Source: Actinomycetota bacterium (GTDB taxonomy: Bacteria > Actinomycetota > Acidimicrobiia > Acidimicrobiales > Acidimicrobilacustridaceae). From it: a stretch of DNA of 40,882 nucleotides. Positions 7,715 through 16,051 of this stretch are shown here, in pieces. The notes under the pieces are model-generated. The model worked only from the letters and a program-made list of their open reading frames with translations. It did no database searches and was not told the origin of the DNA. The stretch covers positions 1 to 40,882 of the forward strand of contig SYBH01000061.1 in assembly GCA_005787345.1 (NCBI GenBank), read 5' to 3'. The translations under genes and the position numbers were made by a program. Numbering within the stretch: the first letter of the stretch is position 1; the number at the start of each line of letters is the position of its first letter.

Positions 7715-8251
7715 ATGACACAGGGCGGGGACACCACCGGTAACGAATCCGCAATCGATCCGGCACGACAGCACGGTGCTGACCCAAGACCATCGCGCTT
7801 GGTGATGATCATTACCTACCTCATCGGCGGCATAGGTCTGGCGATCGGTTTCGGCACAGTCCGCGAGACTCCCGCGGAACTGAGTTTGACGTGCCTGCTT
7901 AGTGTTGGTGCTGTAGGTGTGCTCTCGTTCGTACGCCACAGCCTCATGCATCGGTCCGACGCCACCCGGATGGGCTGGGATTACGGCATCCGCAACAACT
8001 TCCAAATTGAAGTTGGCATCGCGAATCTCGCTTGGGGAATCGTGGCAATTCTCGCTGTCATCCTCGGTTGGGGACTCGAAGTTGAGTCCGCTCTCATGCT
8101 GACGCTTGGGATCTACATAACAAGTGTCGCTGTGATGAAGGCGTTTATCTCTGGTGGCCAGAGTCGGCGACTTGGTCCGATTCTTGGAGCGTCAGTCTTT
8201 GGACTCGCCCTTCTCTATATGGGCATCCTCGGAATGGCAGCAGCAACCTGA
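7715..8251 (+). CDS. Multi-pass membrane protein of unknown function
   Basis: 178 residues. A polar N-terminus of about 28 residues is followed by four or five hydrophobic helices; the segment MGWDYGIRNNFQIEVGIANLAWG between helices 2 and 3 is the most distinctive part. I do not recognise a named function; it resembles small conserved membrane proteins of unknown role (possibly a DUF6790-like family, unverified). It is monocistronic: a promoter precedes it and the next gene is convergent, with 17 bases between stops. Confidence 0.65.
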   Translation: MTQGGDTTGNESAIDPARQHGADPRPSRLVMIITYLIGGIGLAIGFGTVRETPAELSLTCLLSVGAVGVLSFVRHSLMHRSDATRMGWDYGIRNNFQIEVGIANLAWGIVAILAVILGWGLEVESALMLTLGIYITSVAVMKAFISGGQSRRLGPILGASVFGLALLYMGILGMAAAT

Positions 8252-8268
8252 CGTCCAGACTCTGGAGG

Positions 8269-9501
8269 CTAAGCCTTCAGAATGTCCTTCCATGGAAGGT
8301 CTTTGTCGGGCGAGACGTCACGCGGAAGGCCAAGGGCGCGTTCAGCGATCATGTTGCGGTGCACCTCGGTTGTACCTCCACCGATTCGTGAACCGAACTG
8401 ACCCATGTGAACCGACTGCCAGAAACCGTTCTGCGGTGCATCGGTCTTATCGAGCATTCCATCCGGACCTTCGAGTTCAAGTGCGAGGTCGTATCGCTTT
8501 TCGGCAGCCTGCACCATGAAGTTCTTCATGACCGAGGGATCAGGAGGATTTCCACGTCCGTTAAGGATGAATGACTGCATGCGCAGTCCAAGAAGTTGCA
8601 GCATACGCTCGCGCGCATACGCGTCGGCCAAACGCAAACGAATCTCAGGGTCCTCAGTCCGCCCATACTTACGAGCAAGACCAAGCACACCTTCGAAACC
8701 ATTTGAACCGCCGGCGCCGGAACCAATCATTCCGGCTTCGCTGCTGAGCACCGTGCGGGTAACCGCCCATCCTTCGTTGATCTCGCCAACAACGTTCTCG
8801 ACAGGAATGATGACGTCGTTGAAGAAGACCTCGTTGAAGTGCGCCTGACCAGTTGACTGCACAAGCGGACGAACCTCGATGCCCGGCGTTGCCATGTCGA
8901 CAAGGAAGAACGTGACGCCCTTGTGCTTCGGTGCATCAGGATCGGTACGTGTAACGAGGATGCCCCAATCGGCGAATTGCGCTTGGGTGTTCCACACCTT
9001 TTGACCATTGACAATGAATGAATCACCGTCACGGACTGCACGGGTTGAAAGTGCTGCGAGATCAGAGCCAGCGCCTGGTTCAGAAAACAACTGACACCAA
9101 TTCACCGAACCGTCAAGAAGGCCCGGAAGAAACCGTTGCTGCTGTTCAGGAGTTCCATGGCGCATGATCGGCGGACCGACGAGTGACTGCACTGCGCCGA
9201 TGAACCCAGCAGTGACGTCGTACTTCGATGCTTCTTGACCGAAGATCACCGAGACTGCAGCACTGTCGCCGCGACCACCGAACGATTTTGGCCAAGTAAT
9301 GCCAGCCCATCCGTTCTCCGACAGCACCTTCTGCCATGCACGACAACGTTCCATATAGGCACGGGCGGCTTCTTCAGAATCGTCGACTGGTCCTCGAGAC
9401 CAATCGGATTCTGTACCGGTCTTGAGGGTGGCGTTTGCATCGAGGAACGCCCGGATCTCGGCCCGGAGTTCTGCTTCTTCTGGAGATTCGTCGAAGTTCA
9501 C
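8269..9501 (-). CDS. Acyl-CoA dehydrogenase (FadE-type)
   Basis: 410 residues, full length. It oxidises acyl-CoA to enoyl-CoA with FAD, passing electrons to ETF. Visible motifs are CQLFSEPGAGSDLA (acyl-CoA/FAD contacts near residue 136), KVWNTQAQFADWG, and the C-terminal RIGGGTTEVHRNMIAERALGLPR. The usual Tyr-Glu pair of short-chain enzymes is Gly-Gly here, so the base is more likely Glu255 in the helix VTRTVLSSEAG, as in isovaleryl-CoA-type enzymes; this is inference. Start is GTG at 9501, giving the typical MxFDxSPEEA N-terminus, with TAGAGT 8 bases upstream. Confidence 0.93.
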   Translation of the reverse strand: MNFDESPEEAELRAEIRAFLDANATLKTGTESDWSRGPVDDSEEAARAYMERCRAWQKVLSENGWAGITWPKSFGGRGDSAAVSVIFGQEASKYDVTAGFIGAVQSLVGPPIMRHGTPEQQQRFLPGLLDGSVNWCQLFSEPGAGSDLAALSTRAVRDGDSFIVNGQKVWNTQAQFADWGILVTRTDPDAPKHKGVTFFLVDMATPGIEVRPLVQSTGQAHFNEVFFNDVIIPVENVVGEINEGWAVTRTVLSSEAGMIGSGAGGSNGFEGVLGLARKYGRTEDPEIRLRLADAYARERMLQLLGLRMQSFILNGRGNPPDPSVMKNFMVQAAEKRYDLALELEGPDGMLDKTDAPQNGFWQSVHMGQFGSRIGGGTTEVHRNMIAERALGLPRDVSPDKDLPWKDILKA

Positions 9502-9509
9502 GAAATCTG

Positions 9510-9515
9510 ACTCTA
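9510..9515 (-). promoter_or_regulatory. -10 box TAGAGT for acyl-CoA dehydrogenase
   Basis: TAGAGT ends 8 bases before the GTG at 9501. It faces the TAGTCT box of the divergent lipoprotein gene; the hexamers are 47 bases apart, so polymerases on the two strands would compete. Confidence 0.5.
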
Positions 9516-9562
9516 GATGCGGCCGACAGCCCCGTTGAACGAGGACCGACGGCGCCGGGCCG

Positions 9563-9568
9563 TAGTCT
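9563..9568 (+). promoter_or_regulatory. -10 box TAGTCT for I42-like lipoprotein
   Basis: TAGTCT ends 7 bases before the ATG at 9576. No ribosome-binding site lies between it and the start codon. Confidence 0.5.
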
Positions 9569-9575
9569 CAGCACA

Positions 9576-10181
9576 ATGCGATCTCACCCCAGAACCCCAA
9601 GCGATCGCCTTGTCCGGCGGTCCAGCCTCGGCCGCCGTCGACAGACTCTTGTTCTTGCGATCGGCGTCTTTGCGCTCCTCGCTGGCTGTTCGGGTGGATC
9701 CTCGGCGGGTTCCGATGATTCCGCCACAACGACAACCGCCGCCCCTCCTGAAGCGATCGCTACCTACGTGGACCCGGCCGCCCCGATCACAACCACGATC
9801 GGCAAGGAGTTTGTGATCATGCTTCCGGCCGATCCCGGTTCAGGATGGCGCTGGGTGCTCGCCCCGATTGACAACTCCCGCCTCATCGCACTCGGCTCCC
9901 GTTTCAGCGATGACCCGGAGCTGTTAGGCAAGGCCGAGAGCGCAATGACAACCACAACCACTGGGGTTCGTGCGGGGAATCCCAGCACGAGTTCAACCAC
10001 GCAAACAACGCTTCCTGCAGTCCTGCCGCTCGTCCAGATCATTTCTTTTGCGGGTCGTGCTGTTGGCCCCGCGACAATCTCGTTGAGCTACGACCAAATA
10101 GTGGGTGCACCACAGGCCGAAAACAAGGTGGTGACCTTCAGCGTCCAGATAGTTCCTGCGACGCCGTCGACAACCAGCTGA
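9576..10181 (+). CDS. Chagasin (I42)-like lipoprotein, putative cysteine-protease inhibitor
   Basis: 201 residues. A basic N-terminus and hydrophobic helix end in the lipobox LLAGC with Cys38, so it is a lipoprotein at the outer face of the membrane. A Ser/Thr-rich linker follows. The rest looks like the chagasin fold: GKEFVIMLPADPGSGWRWVLAP matches the L-x-x-N-P-T-T-G-Y-x-W loop in modified form, and SFAGRAVGPATISLSYDQ matches the later F-x-A-x-x-x-G-x-A-x-I strand. A long low-complexity insert (MTTTTTGVRAGNPSTSSTTQ) splits the domain. Chagasins block papain-like proteases; the substitution of NPTTGY by DPGSGW leaves activity unproven. Confidence 0.7.
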   Translation: MRSHPRTPSDRLVRRSSLGRRRQTLVLAIGVFALLAGCSGGSSAGSDDSATTTTAAPPEAIATYVDPAAPITTTIGKEFVIMLPADPGSGWRWVLAPIDNSRLIALGSRFSDDPELLGKAESAMTTTTTGVRAGNPSTSSTTQTTLPAVLPLVQIISFAGRAVGPATISLSYDQIVGAPQAENKVVTFSVQIVPATPSTTS

Positions 10182-10199
10182 GCGATTCAGGTGTCGTCG

Positions 10200-10646
10200 T
10201 TACTCCCCGTTTTCCTGCGCCTTCCGTTCCGATTCAAGTTGCGCTTGATCACCGCCGAGAACGAAGCCGGGAGCCACGCCCTCGTCATAATCGAGCGGAC
10301 GCATCGCAAGATCAATCGCCGTCCAGAGCGTTCTCGAATACGGGAAGAACAAAAACGGAACGATGATCGCTGAGGCTGCCGTTGCTCCGCCGATGATCCA
10401 CATTGGCGGATCGGGCCATGTCACTGCGACGCTGATGATGAGGAGCAGAACGACGACAAGTTGCACAAGGCAGATATTCAAAAACCACGATCCGAGCCAG
10501 TGCCCCGGAAGTCGGCCGAAAACTAAACCGCATCGCGGACACTCCGGAACCATCTGAACCCAATTGTGAAACAACCCACGCTGGGCGCAGATAGGACACT
10601 GGAGTCGAGCAGCTCGACGCATCAGGGTTCCGGCAGGCACGGTCAC
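10200..10646 (-). CDS. DUF983 membrane protein (copy A)
   Basis: 148 residues. A zinc-ribbon-like N-terminus carries two CPxC pairs (CPICAQRG and CPRCGLVF), followed by GHWLGSW, two hydrophobic helices and the conserved FFPYSRTLWTAIDLAMRPLD. This is DUF983, a family of unknown role common in actinobacteria and alphaproteobacteria. Start is uncertain: GTG 10646 gives 16 residues before the first Cys-Pro, matching copy B (12345-12746); ATG 10622 is the alternative. CACAAT lies 6 bases before the GTG. Confidence 0.8.
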   Translation of the reverse strand: MTVPAGTLMRRAARLQCPICAQRGLFHNWVQMVPECPRCGLVFGRLPGHWLGSWFLNICLVQLVVVLLLIISVAVTWPDPPMWIIGGATAASAIIVPFLFFPYSRTLWTAIDLAMRPLDYDEGVAPGFVLGGDQAQLESERKAQENGE

Positions 10647-10693
10647 TTCCCTATTGTGCTGCGATTCGATCGCCAACACCTGACCCAGAGCGA

Positions 10694-10699
10694 TACCCT
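10694..10699 (+). promoter_or_regulatory. -10 box TACCCT for DUF2332 gene
   Basis: TACCCT ends 7 bases before GTG 10707 and decides among several in-frame GTG codons, since the upstream candidates (10566, 10656) have no comparable signal. Confidence 0.5.
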
Positions 10700-10706
10700 C
10701 GAATTC

Positions 10707-11831
10707 GTGAGCGAACGAGACGCCATCGAGGAACTTTCAGACCTCTTCGTCTTCCTCGCCGATCATGACTTTGCTGGCTACAGCCCCACCTACGAACAGC
10801 TCGCTCGTTCCATCGCTGCGAACACGCAACTTCTGGAATTTGTACTGACATCGGCGAGCCCCAACACCCGCCGCGGTCGCATTCCTGTTCTGTTTTTCGC
10901 AGCGACCCACGATCGTATCCTCGCCAACCCCTATAGCGAGATTGCCGCGATGTACCGAGGCGACTCCACCGGCAATCCCTTCCCGCCATTCATGGACCTC
11001 GTCGACAAAGAACGCGAAGCCATCGTCACGAACATGCGCACTCGCTCGGTGCAAACAAACGAGGCCGGCAGAAGCTCGATCCTCTCGCTTGCATTCGGAC
11101 GCGCCCGAAACGGTGTTGTTGCACCAACCACGCTTTTTGAGATCGGGCCAAGTGCCGGACTCAATCTGTTCTTTGACCTATTTCGGATTGACTTCATGCG
11201 CGAAGACACGCTCCTCGCTTGTGCTGGCCCCCAAGAAGCGAGTGTTCGACTCACCTGCGACGTGCGCGGACCGAACCTGCCGCCGTTCCCCGCCGACCAG
11301 TTCACACCGATTTCCCGCAGCGGAATCGACCCCAACCCCATCGATGTTCGCTCCGAAGATGAGCGTCGATGGTTACAGGCCTGTGTCTGCTGGCCTGGGA
11401 TCGCGGATCGCCCTCAGCGGCTTGCTGCCGCACTCGAGGTTGCACGAACGTCTCCGCCACACCTCATCTCCGGCGATGCAGTGACCGATCTTGGTCAGGC
11501 ACTCACACAGATCCCGACGAGTGAGCACCTCATCGTCTTCGCAACCTGGGCACTGGCATACATCAACGCCGAAGGACGACAAAAAGTCCTCGCCACCATC
11601 GACGAACTCGGAACAACTCGCGACCTCGACTTCATCACGTTCGAAGAACCACGTTTCACCAGTTGGGTAGAGCCCGCAGATGCCGAAGTGTTCGAGACCT
11701 ACCTCGGCGAAGGCACTCCGACGCAGCTAAGCCTGCGATCATGGCGCGGTGGCGTTTGCACAACGACGGCACTTGCAATTGCGCATCCGCACGGACGATG
11801 GATTCACTGGCTGGAGGAGAACCATGGCTGA
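10707..11831 (+). CDS. DUF2332 domain protein
   Basis: 374 residues, the size of actinobacterial DUF2332 proteins, whose function is unknown. The family-specific core is FEIGPSAGLNLFFDLFRID, which resembles a glycine-rich nucleotide or SAM loop, and the later HLIVFATWALAYINAEGR and GGVCTTTALAIAHPHGRWIHWL. A methyltransferase-like fold is suggested by that loop but is not proven. The start at GTG 10707 is chosen from its promoter; the open frame extends to 10566 but would then collide with the divergent DUF983 gene. It overlaps the next gene by 8 bases and supplies its ribosome-binding site. Confidence 0.8.
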   Translation: MSERDAIEELSDLFVFLADHDFAGYSPTYEQLARSIAANTQLLEFVLTSASPNTRRGRIPVLFFAATHDRILANPYSEIAAMYRGDSTGNPFPPFMDLVDKEREAIVTNMRTRSVQTNEAGRSSILSLAFGRARNGVVAPTTLFEIGPSAGLNLFFDLFRIDFMREDTLLACAGPQEASVRLTCDVRGPNLPPFPADQFTPISRSGIDPNPIDVRSEDERRWLQACVCWPGIADRPQRLAAALEVARTSPPHLISGDAVTDLGQALTQIPTSEHLIVFATWALAYINAEGRQKVLATIDELGTTRDLDFITFEEPRFTSWVEPADAEVFETYLGEGTPTQLSLRSWRGGVCTTTALAIAHPHGRWIHWLEENHG

Positions 11832-12342
11832 CTGGGTACTGAAACGAACCGCAGCGCGAGTTGTGGTGCTCGACCAACATGGCCACGTCCTTCTTCTCGA
11901 AGCTCGCGATCCCGCCGATGCATCGAAGGGCCAATGGTGGGAAATCCCCGGCGGCGGAATCGAACAAGGCGAAACAAGCGCTGAAGCGGCTCGTCGTGAG
12001 CTCTATGAAGAGACCGGCATTGTCGAAGCCGAAATCGGACCGTGCGTCTGGACCCAACATTCGAAGTTCACATTTGCGGGCTGGAAATTCGATCAGCATG
12101 AGCACGTTCATGTCGCTTGGACCGACCGTATTGATCTCTCCACTCGCAAACCCGGCGGTCTCGAAGCTTTCGAAGCAATGGCATTCGGCGGCCATCACTG
12201 GTGGGGTTTGGATGAACTCTTGCAATCAGATGTTCAGGTACTCCCCCGCCGTTTACGCGAGTTCCTTCCCGATGTTGTTTCTGGAAACCTCCCTACCGAA
12301 CCACTCGACATCACCCATATCGATCCAGATATGTGGTTCTGA
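11824..12342 (+). CDS. Nudix hydrolase (MutT-like)
   Basis: 172 residues. The Nudix box is complete at residues 44-66 (G-X5-E-X7-RELYEETGI) behind the IPGGG turn, the classical MutT/NUDT layout. The C-terminal half (WWGLDELLQ) follows the usual Nudix helix. The substrate is not deducible. The ATG at 11824 lies inside the end of the DUF2332 gene, with AGGAG 6 bases before it, and the DUF983 copy B starts 2 bases after its stop. The three genes thus form one coupled unit. Confidence 0.88.
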   Translation: MADWVLKRTAARVVVLDQHGHVLLLEARDPADASKGQWWEIPGGGIEQGETSAEAARRELYEETGIVEAEIGPCVWTQHSKFTFAGWKFDQHEHVHVAWTDRIDLSTRKPGGLEAFEAMAFGGHHWWGLDELLQSDVQVLPRRLREFLPDVVSGNLPTEPLDITHIDPDMWF

Positions 12343-12344
12343 AG

Positions 12345-12746
12345 ATGTCACCAAACAAACGAGTCTTCGTGCGCGGTTGCATGAAACGCTGCCCTGTCTG
12401 TGGGCAGGGTCATCTCTTTCGCCGCTGGTTCACGATGCTCGAACGCTGCCCCAAGTGCGATCTGAAGTTTGAACGAATTGAAGGGCACTGGACTGGCGAT
12501 CTCGGCATCAACACAATCGTGAGTTTCGGCGCACTTCTCATCGTGCTTCTGGTCGGGTTTCTTGCCTTCTGGCCGACTCCACCCATTGTTGTGATCATCA
12601 TCGCTGCGATTGCTGCAGCGGGACTACTTCCCCTCGCGTTCTTTCCTTTCTCGAAGACGATCTGGCTCGCGCTCGACATCTTGATGCGACCAATTGAACC
12701 CGGCGAAGTGCGCCCCGGCTTCGGGCCACAAGCAGACACCATCTAG
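12345..12746 (+). CDS. DUF983 membrane protein (copy B)
   Basis: 133 residues. It shares the whole plan of copy A at 10200-10646: two CPxC pairs (CPVCGQGH, CPKCDLKF), EGHWTGD, two hydrophobic helices, FFPFSKTIWLALDILMRPIEPGE and a closing PGF. Zinc binding by the four cysteines is expected. Start at ATG 12345 leaves 2 bases after the Nudix stop; an in-frame GTG at 12333 is less likely because it lies inside the Nudix gene. Its TAG stop also forms the first three bases of the next gene's -10 box. Confidence 0.85.
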   Translation: MSPNKRVFVRGCMKRCPVCGQGHLFRRWFTMLERCPKCDLKFERIEGHWTGDLGINTIVSFGALLIVLLVGFLAFWPTPPIVVIIIAAIAAAGLLPLAFFPFSKTIWLALDILMRPIEPGEVRPGFGPQADTI

Positions 12747-12749
12747 CCT
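12744..12749 (+). promoter_or_regulatory. -10 box TAGCCT overlapping an upstream stop codon
   Basis: TAGCCT ends 7 bases before ATG 12757. Its first three bases are the TAG stop of DUF983 copy B. Confidence 0.5.
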
Positions 12750-12756
12750 TCGCTTA

Positions 12757-14031
12757 ATGCCGACTGAACCTTCAACCACCGACTCCGCGTCAGCCGGAGA
12801 CACGAAGGTCGATGTCCTCGTGGTCGGAGCAGGTCCTTCCGGTTGCGCTGCTGCACTCACACTCTCTCGTGCAGGTCACACCGTTGTCGTCATCGACAAA
12901 GCAACATTTCCGCGCGACAAGATCTGTGGCGACGGTCTCACCACCTCGGCACTGCGCGAACTCGATGCTCTCGGTCTCGACCCAAAGACTGTGCCCTCGT
13001 GGGTCAGCGTTGACGATGTCGTCGTCCGATCGCCCAGCGGTCGCGAAGTTGTCTTTCCGCTGCCGAGAGACAGTGGAACGTATGCAGCGGCGAGCCGCCG
13101 ACAAGACCTCGATCTAGCGCTGGTCCAACTTGTTCGATCTGAAGGCATTGAGATTCGCGAGAACGTTGCTCTTTCCTCGATGACACAAAACAATTCCTCA
13201 GCAACGGTTCTTACCGATGCTGGCGACACCATTAGTTCCTCCTATGTCATTGCCGCCGACGGAATGTGGTCGCCAACCCGCAAGGCACTCGGCATCGCCC
13301 AACCCGGCTACCGCGGCGAATGGCACGCGTTTCGTCAGTACTTCAAAAACGTTTCTCCGCGCGCTTCGAGCGAACTCATCGTTTGGTTCGAACCTGATCT
13401 TCTCCCCGGCTATGCGTGGTCGGTCCCCCTTGCCGACGGAACTGCGAATATCGGCTTTGGAATTCTGCGGGACGACAGTTCGTACAAAGTCAGCGATATG
13501 GGGCCACTTTGGCGCGAACTTCTTGCCCGACCCCATGTGCGCGAGTTCCTCGGTCCCGATGCCGAACCGGAAAGTCCGCACCGCGCATGGCCCATCCCCG
13601 CACGAGTCGATCGCATCGCCCTTACGTGCGAGCGCACCCTCTTTGTTGGCGACGCGGCGGCGGCAACCGATCCCATGACAGGTGAAGGAATCGGTCAAGC
13701 GCTCCTCACCGGCCGCTGGGCCGCCGAAGCAATCATCTCCAATCCCACAAACGTGACAGCGTGCGCCTCGGCCTACGAACATTCGGTTGAGACTGAACTC
13801 TCCGTTGACCATCGCTTCGCTGAACGTCTCATGGCCATCCTCCGGCGGCCACTTGGCGCCCGAGGTGCCGTTCGCATCGCCGGGATGAGCGGGTGGACAC
13901 GTCGCAATTTTGGCCGATGGCTGTTTGAGGATTACCCACGCGGTCTTTTGCTCACACCTCGACGCTGGCATAGGCGCATGCTCACCGGCCCGGGGGCGTA
14001 CCGTGGCAGTCATGCGAACTCAGCTGACTGA
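12757..14031 (+). CDS. Geranylgeranyl reductase-family FAD oxidoreductase
   Basis: 424 residues. A 15-residue polar leader precedes the FAD loop VLVVGAGPSGCAAALTLSRAG; the family hallmark KATFPRDKICGDGLT follows, and the second FAD motif LFVGDAAAATDPMTGEGIGQAL is near residue 300. Members reduce isoprenoid double bonds, for example in menaquinone (MenJ) or geranylgeranyl lipids; related proteins are halogenases and monooxygenases. Menaquinone saturation is a reasonable guess for an actinobacterium but nothing nearby confirms it. The end overlaps the next gene by 20 bases. Confidence 0.87.
   Translation: MPTEPSTTDSASAGDTKVDVLVVGAGPSGCAAALTLSRAGHTVVVIDKATFPRDKICGDGLTTSALRELDALGLDPKTVPSWVSVDDVVVRSPSGREVVFPLPRDSGTYAAASRRQDLDLALVQLVRSEGIEIRENVALSSMTQNNSSATVLTDAGDTISSSYVIAADGMWSPTRKALGIAQPGYRGEWHAFRQYFKNVSPRASSELIVWFEPDLLPGYAWSVPLADGTANIGFGILRDDSSYKVSDMGPLWRELLARPHVREFLGPDAEPESPHRAWPIPARVDRIALTCERTLFVGDAAAATDPMTGEGIGQALLTGRWAAEAIISNPTNVTACASAYEHSVETELSVDHRFAERLMAILRRPLGARGAVRIAGMSGWTRRNFGRWLFEDYPRGLLLTPRRWHRRMLTGPGAYRGSHANSAD
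13999..14004 (+). promoter_or_regulatory. -10 box TACCGT inside the upstream gene
   Basis: TACCGT ends 7 bases before ATG 14012 and lies within the last codons of the flavoprotein gene, so it could act as an internal promoter. Being in coding sequence, it may be chance. Confidence 0.35.
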
Positions 14032-14974
14032 CCTTCTCGAAATCGAACACCCCGTGATGCTCGCGGGCATGGGGGGCGTGAGCTATCACGAACTTGTTGC
14101 CGCTGTGAGCGAGGCAGGTGGTTTCGGATGCATGGGGGCGTCAACGATGAACCTCGACCGCATGGTCGAACAGATGCACCTTGTTCGCGCCGCAACAGAC
14201 AAACCTTTCGGCGTTGATCTTCTAACCGCAGCGCCAGGCGATATGCCGGCACAAGTGCAAGCCATCATCGACAACGGCGGCCGCGTGTTTGTTGCCGGAC
14301 TCGGCGTTCCGCGTGATGTCGTCAACCTCTGCCATGACAACAACGTTCTCGTCGCGAGCATGTGCGGAAAGGTTCGACACGCAGTCGCCGCAGTCGCTGC
14401 CGGTTGTGATCTCGTCATCGCCCAGGGAACTGAGGCTGGCGGACATACAGGCACGGTCGCCACGATGGCGCTCGTTCCTCAAATCGTTGATGTCGTCGAA
14501 GACAAGGTTCCAGTTGTCGCTGCTGGCGGCCTGTTCGACGGTCGCGGTCTGGCCGCTGCGCTCAGCCTTGGCGCTGAAGGCGTTTGGATGGGAACGCGTT
14601 TCATTGCCACACCCGAAGCATGGGGAACTCCCGGGTACAAAGAGAAACTTCTTTCGATGGCCGAAGACGACACCGTCGTCTCAAAGGGTTTCACCGGAAA
14701 GACCTGCCGAGTCGCTCGTAACGACTACACGCAGTATTGGGAAGAACACGCGAGCGACATCGAGCCCTTCCCCGCTCAGTTCATTCGCTCCATCAACGAT
14801 GGCGCCAATCATCTTGGCGCAGGGCCCAACACAGAGGTCGACCCTTCACGCGAGTTCTGGCCAGCCGGTCAGGGCGTTGGCGCAATCAACGAACTCGTAC
14901 CCGCAGGCGATCTCGTTCGGTCGATTGTGGCCGAAGCTGAAGCGGTCATCGACCGCATCGGTGCACTGCGCTGA
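14012..14974 (+). CDS. Nitronate monooxygenase / 2-nitropropane dioxygenase-family FMN enzyme
   Basis: 320 residues, full length. The N-terminal LTDLLEIEHPVMLAGMGGVS, the AQGTEAGGHTG loop with the catalytic-type His, and VPVVAAGGLFDGRGLAAALSLGAEGVWMGTRFIAT (FMN phosphate site) are diagnostic. The family oxidises alkyl nitronates, but some members are enoyl reductases (FabK) or quinone reductases, and in acyl-CoA-rich neighbourhoods the physiological substrate is often unknown. The ATG at 14012 overlaps the end of the preceding flavoprotein gene by 20 bases. It is convergent with the next gene, leaving 3 bases between stops. Confidence 0.9.
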   Translation: MRTQLTDLLEIEHPVMLAGMGGVSYHELVAAVSEAGGFGCMGASTMNLDRMVEQMHLVRAATDKPFGVDLLTAAPGDMPAQVQAIIDNGGRVFVAGLGVPRDVVNLCHDNNVLVASMCGKVRHAVAAVAAGCDLVIAQGTEAGGHTGTVATMALVPQIVDVVEDKVPVVAAGGLFDGRGLAAALSLGAEGVWMGTRFIATPEAWGTPGYKEKLLSMAEDDTVVSKGFTGKTCRVARNDYTQYWEEHASDIEPFPAQFIRSINDGANHLGAGPNTEVDPSREFWPAGQGVGAINELVPAGDLVRSIVAEAEAVIDRIGALR

Positions 14975-14977
14975 AAC

Positions 14978-16009
14978 TCACGACACCCAGGTCTTGAGCT
15001 TTTCAATTGTTGCTGTTGGGTTTCCACCAACAGGGATGATGTTCAGCACGTTCACGCCAGAAGCGGCGTAGGCCTCGATGCGCTCGCGCACGAATCCTTC
15101 AGGACCACAAAGGTTTGTGAGTTTCAAGAACTCTGACGGAACGAGTGCAGCCGCTTCATCCTTTTTGCCCTCGAGATAGAGATCCTGGATCTTGGTGGCT
15201 TCTTCTTCGTATCCGTAACGGCACATGAGATCGTTATAGAAGTTGCGACCCTTGGCTCCCATGCCGCCTACGTAGAGCGCAACCATCGGCCGTGCCATTT
15301 CGGCGACCTCAGACATGTCATCACCAATCGCAACAAGGCCGCCAGCACAAATCTCAAGAGGTCCAAGATTTGGATCACGCTTTGCTGCTCCGGCGGCAAG
15401 GTCGGCACCCCAAACATCTTGGGCGCGTTCAGGCATATAAAAAATCGGTAACCAACCGTCTGCGATCTCTGCTGTCATCGCAACGTTCTTGGGACCAAGC
15501 GATGCAATCCATACGGGGATGTCTTCACGGATCGGCTTGGCAATCATCTTGAGTGGCTTACCAAGACCGGTGCCCTGATCGGCAGGCAATGGCAACGTGT
15601 AGTACTTGCCGTTGTAGGTCACCCGTTCGCGCTTCCATACAAGTCGACAGATGTCGATGATCTCGCGCGTGCGTCCAAGTGGTGCGTCGTACTTCACGCC
15701 ATGGAAGCCTTCGATGACCTGCGGGCCCGAAGCTCCGAGACCAAGAATGAATCGGCCGTTGGTCAGCGTGTCCATGCTGGCCGCTGTCATCGCCATAAGT
15801 GTTGGCGTGCGCGTGTAGATGGGAAGAATTCCGGCACCGATCGTGATCGATTCGGTTTTGGCAGCCAGATAACCCATAAAGGTCGGAGCGTCGAAGCCAT
15901 AAGCCTCGGCAACCCACGCGATATCAAGGCCGGCCTTTTCGAACTCGGCGACCTTTGCGGCGGACTCAGCAAAGCCACCCGCGTAGTCGATCTGCATACC
16001 GAACTTCAT
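14978..16009 (-). CDS. LLM-class F420-dependent oxidoreductase
   Basis: 343 residues of the luciferase-like monooxygenase TIM barrel. MKFGMQIDYAGGF at the start, SITIGAGILPIYTRTPTLMAM, RFILGLGASGPQVIEGFHG and IPVWIASLGPKNVAMTAEIADGWLP are typical of the F420 branch found in mycobacteria. Cofactor assignment to F420 is by family resemblance only. SD GAAGGGG lies 7 bases before the ATG. It is 42 bases downstream of a small gene on the same strand and probably co-transcribed with it. Confidence 0.9.
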   Translation of the reverse strand: MKFGMQIDYAGGFAESAAKVAEFEKAGLDIAWVAEAYGFDAPTFMGYLAAKTESITIGAGILPIYTRTPTLMAMTAASMDTLTNGRFILGLGASGPQVIEGFHGVKYDAPLGRTREIIDICRLVWKRERVTYNGKYYTLPLPADQGTGLGKPLKMIAKPIREDIPVWIASLGPKNVAMTAEIADGWLPIFYMPERAQDVWGADLAAGAAKRDPNLGPLEICAGGLVAIGDDMSEVAEMARPMVALYVGGMGAKGRNFYNDLMCRYGYEEEATKIQDLYLEGKKDEAAALVPSEFLKLTNLCGPEGFVRERIEAYAASGVNVLNIIPVGGNPTATIEKLKTWVS

Positions 16010-16051
16010 GGTGACGCCCCTTCAGTGCCGCGATGCGACGTTGGAATGTGA

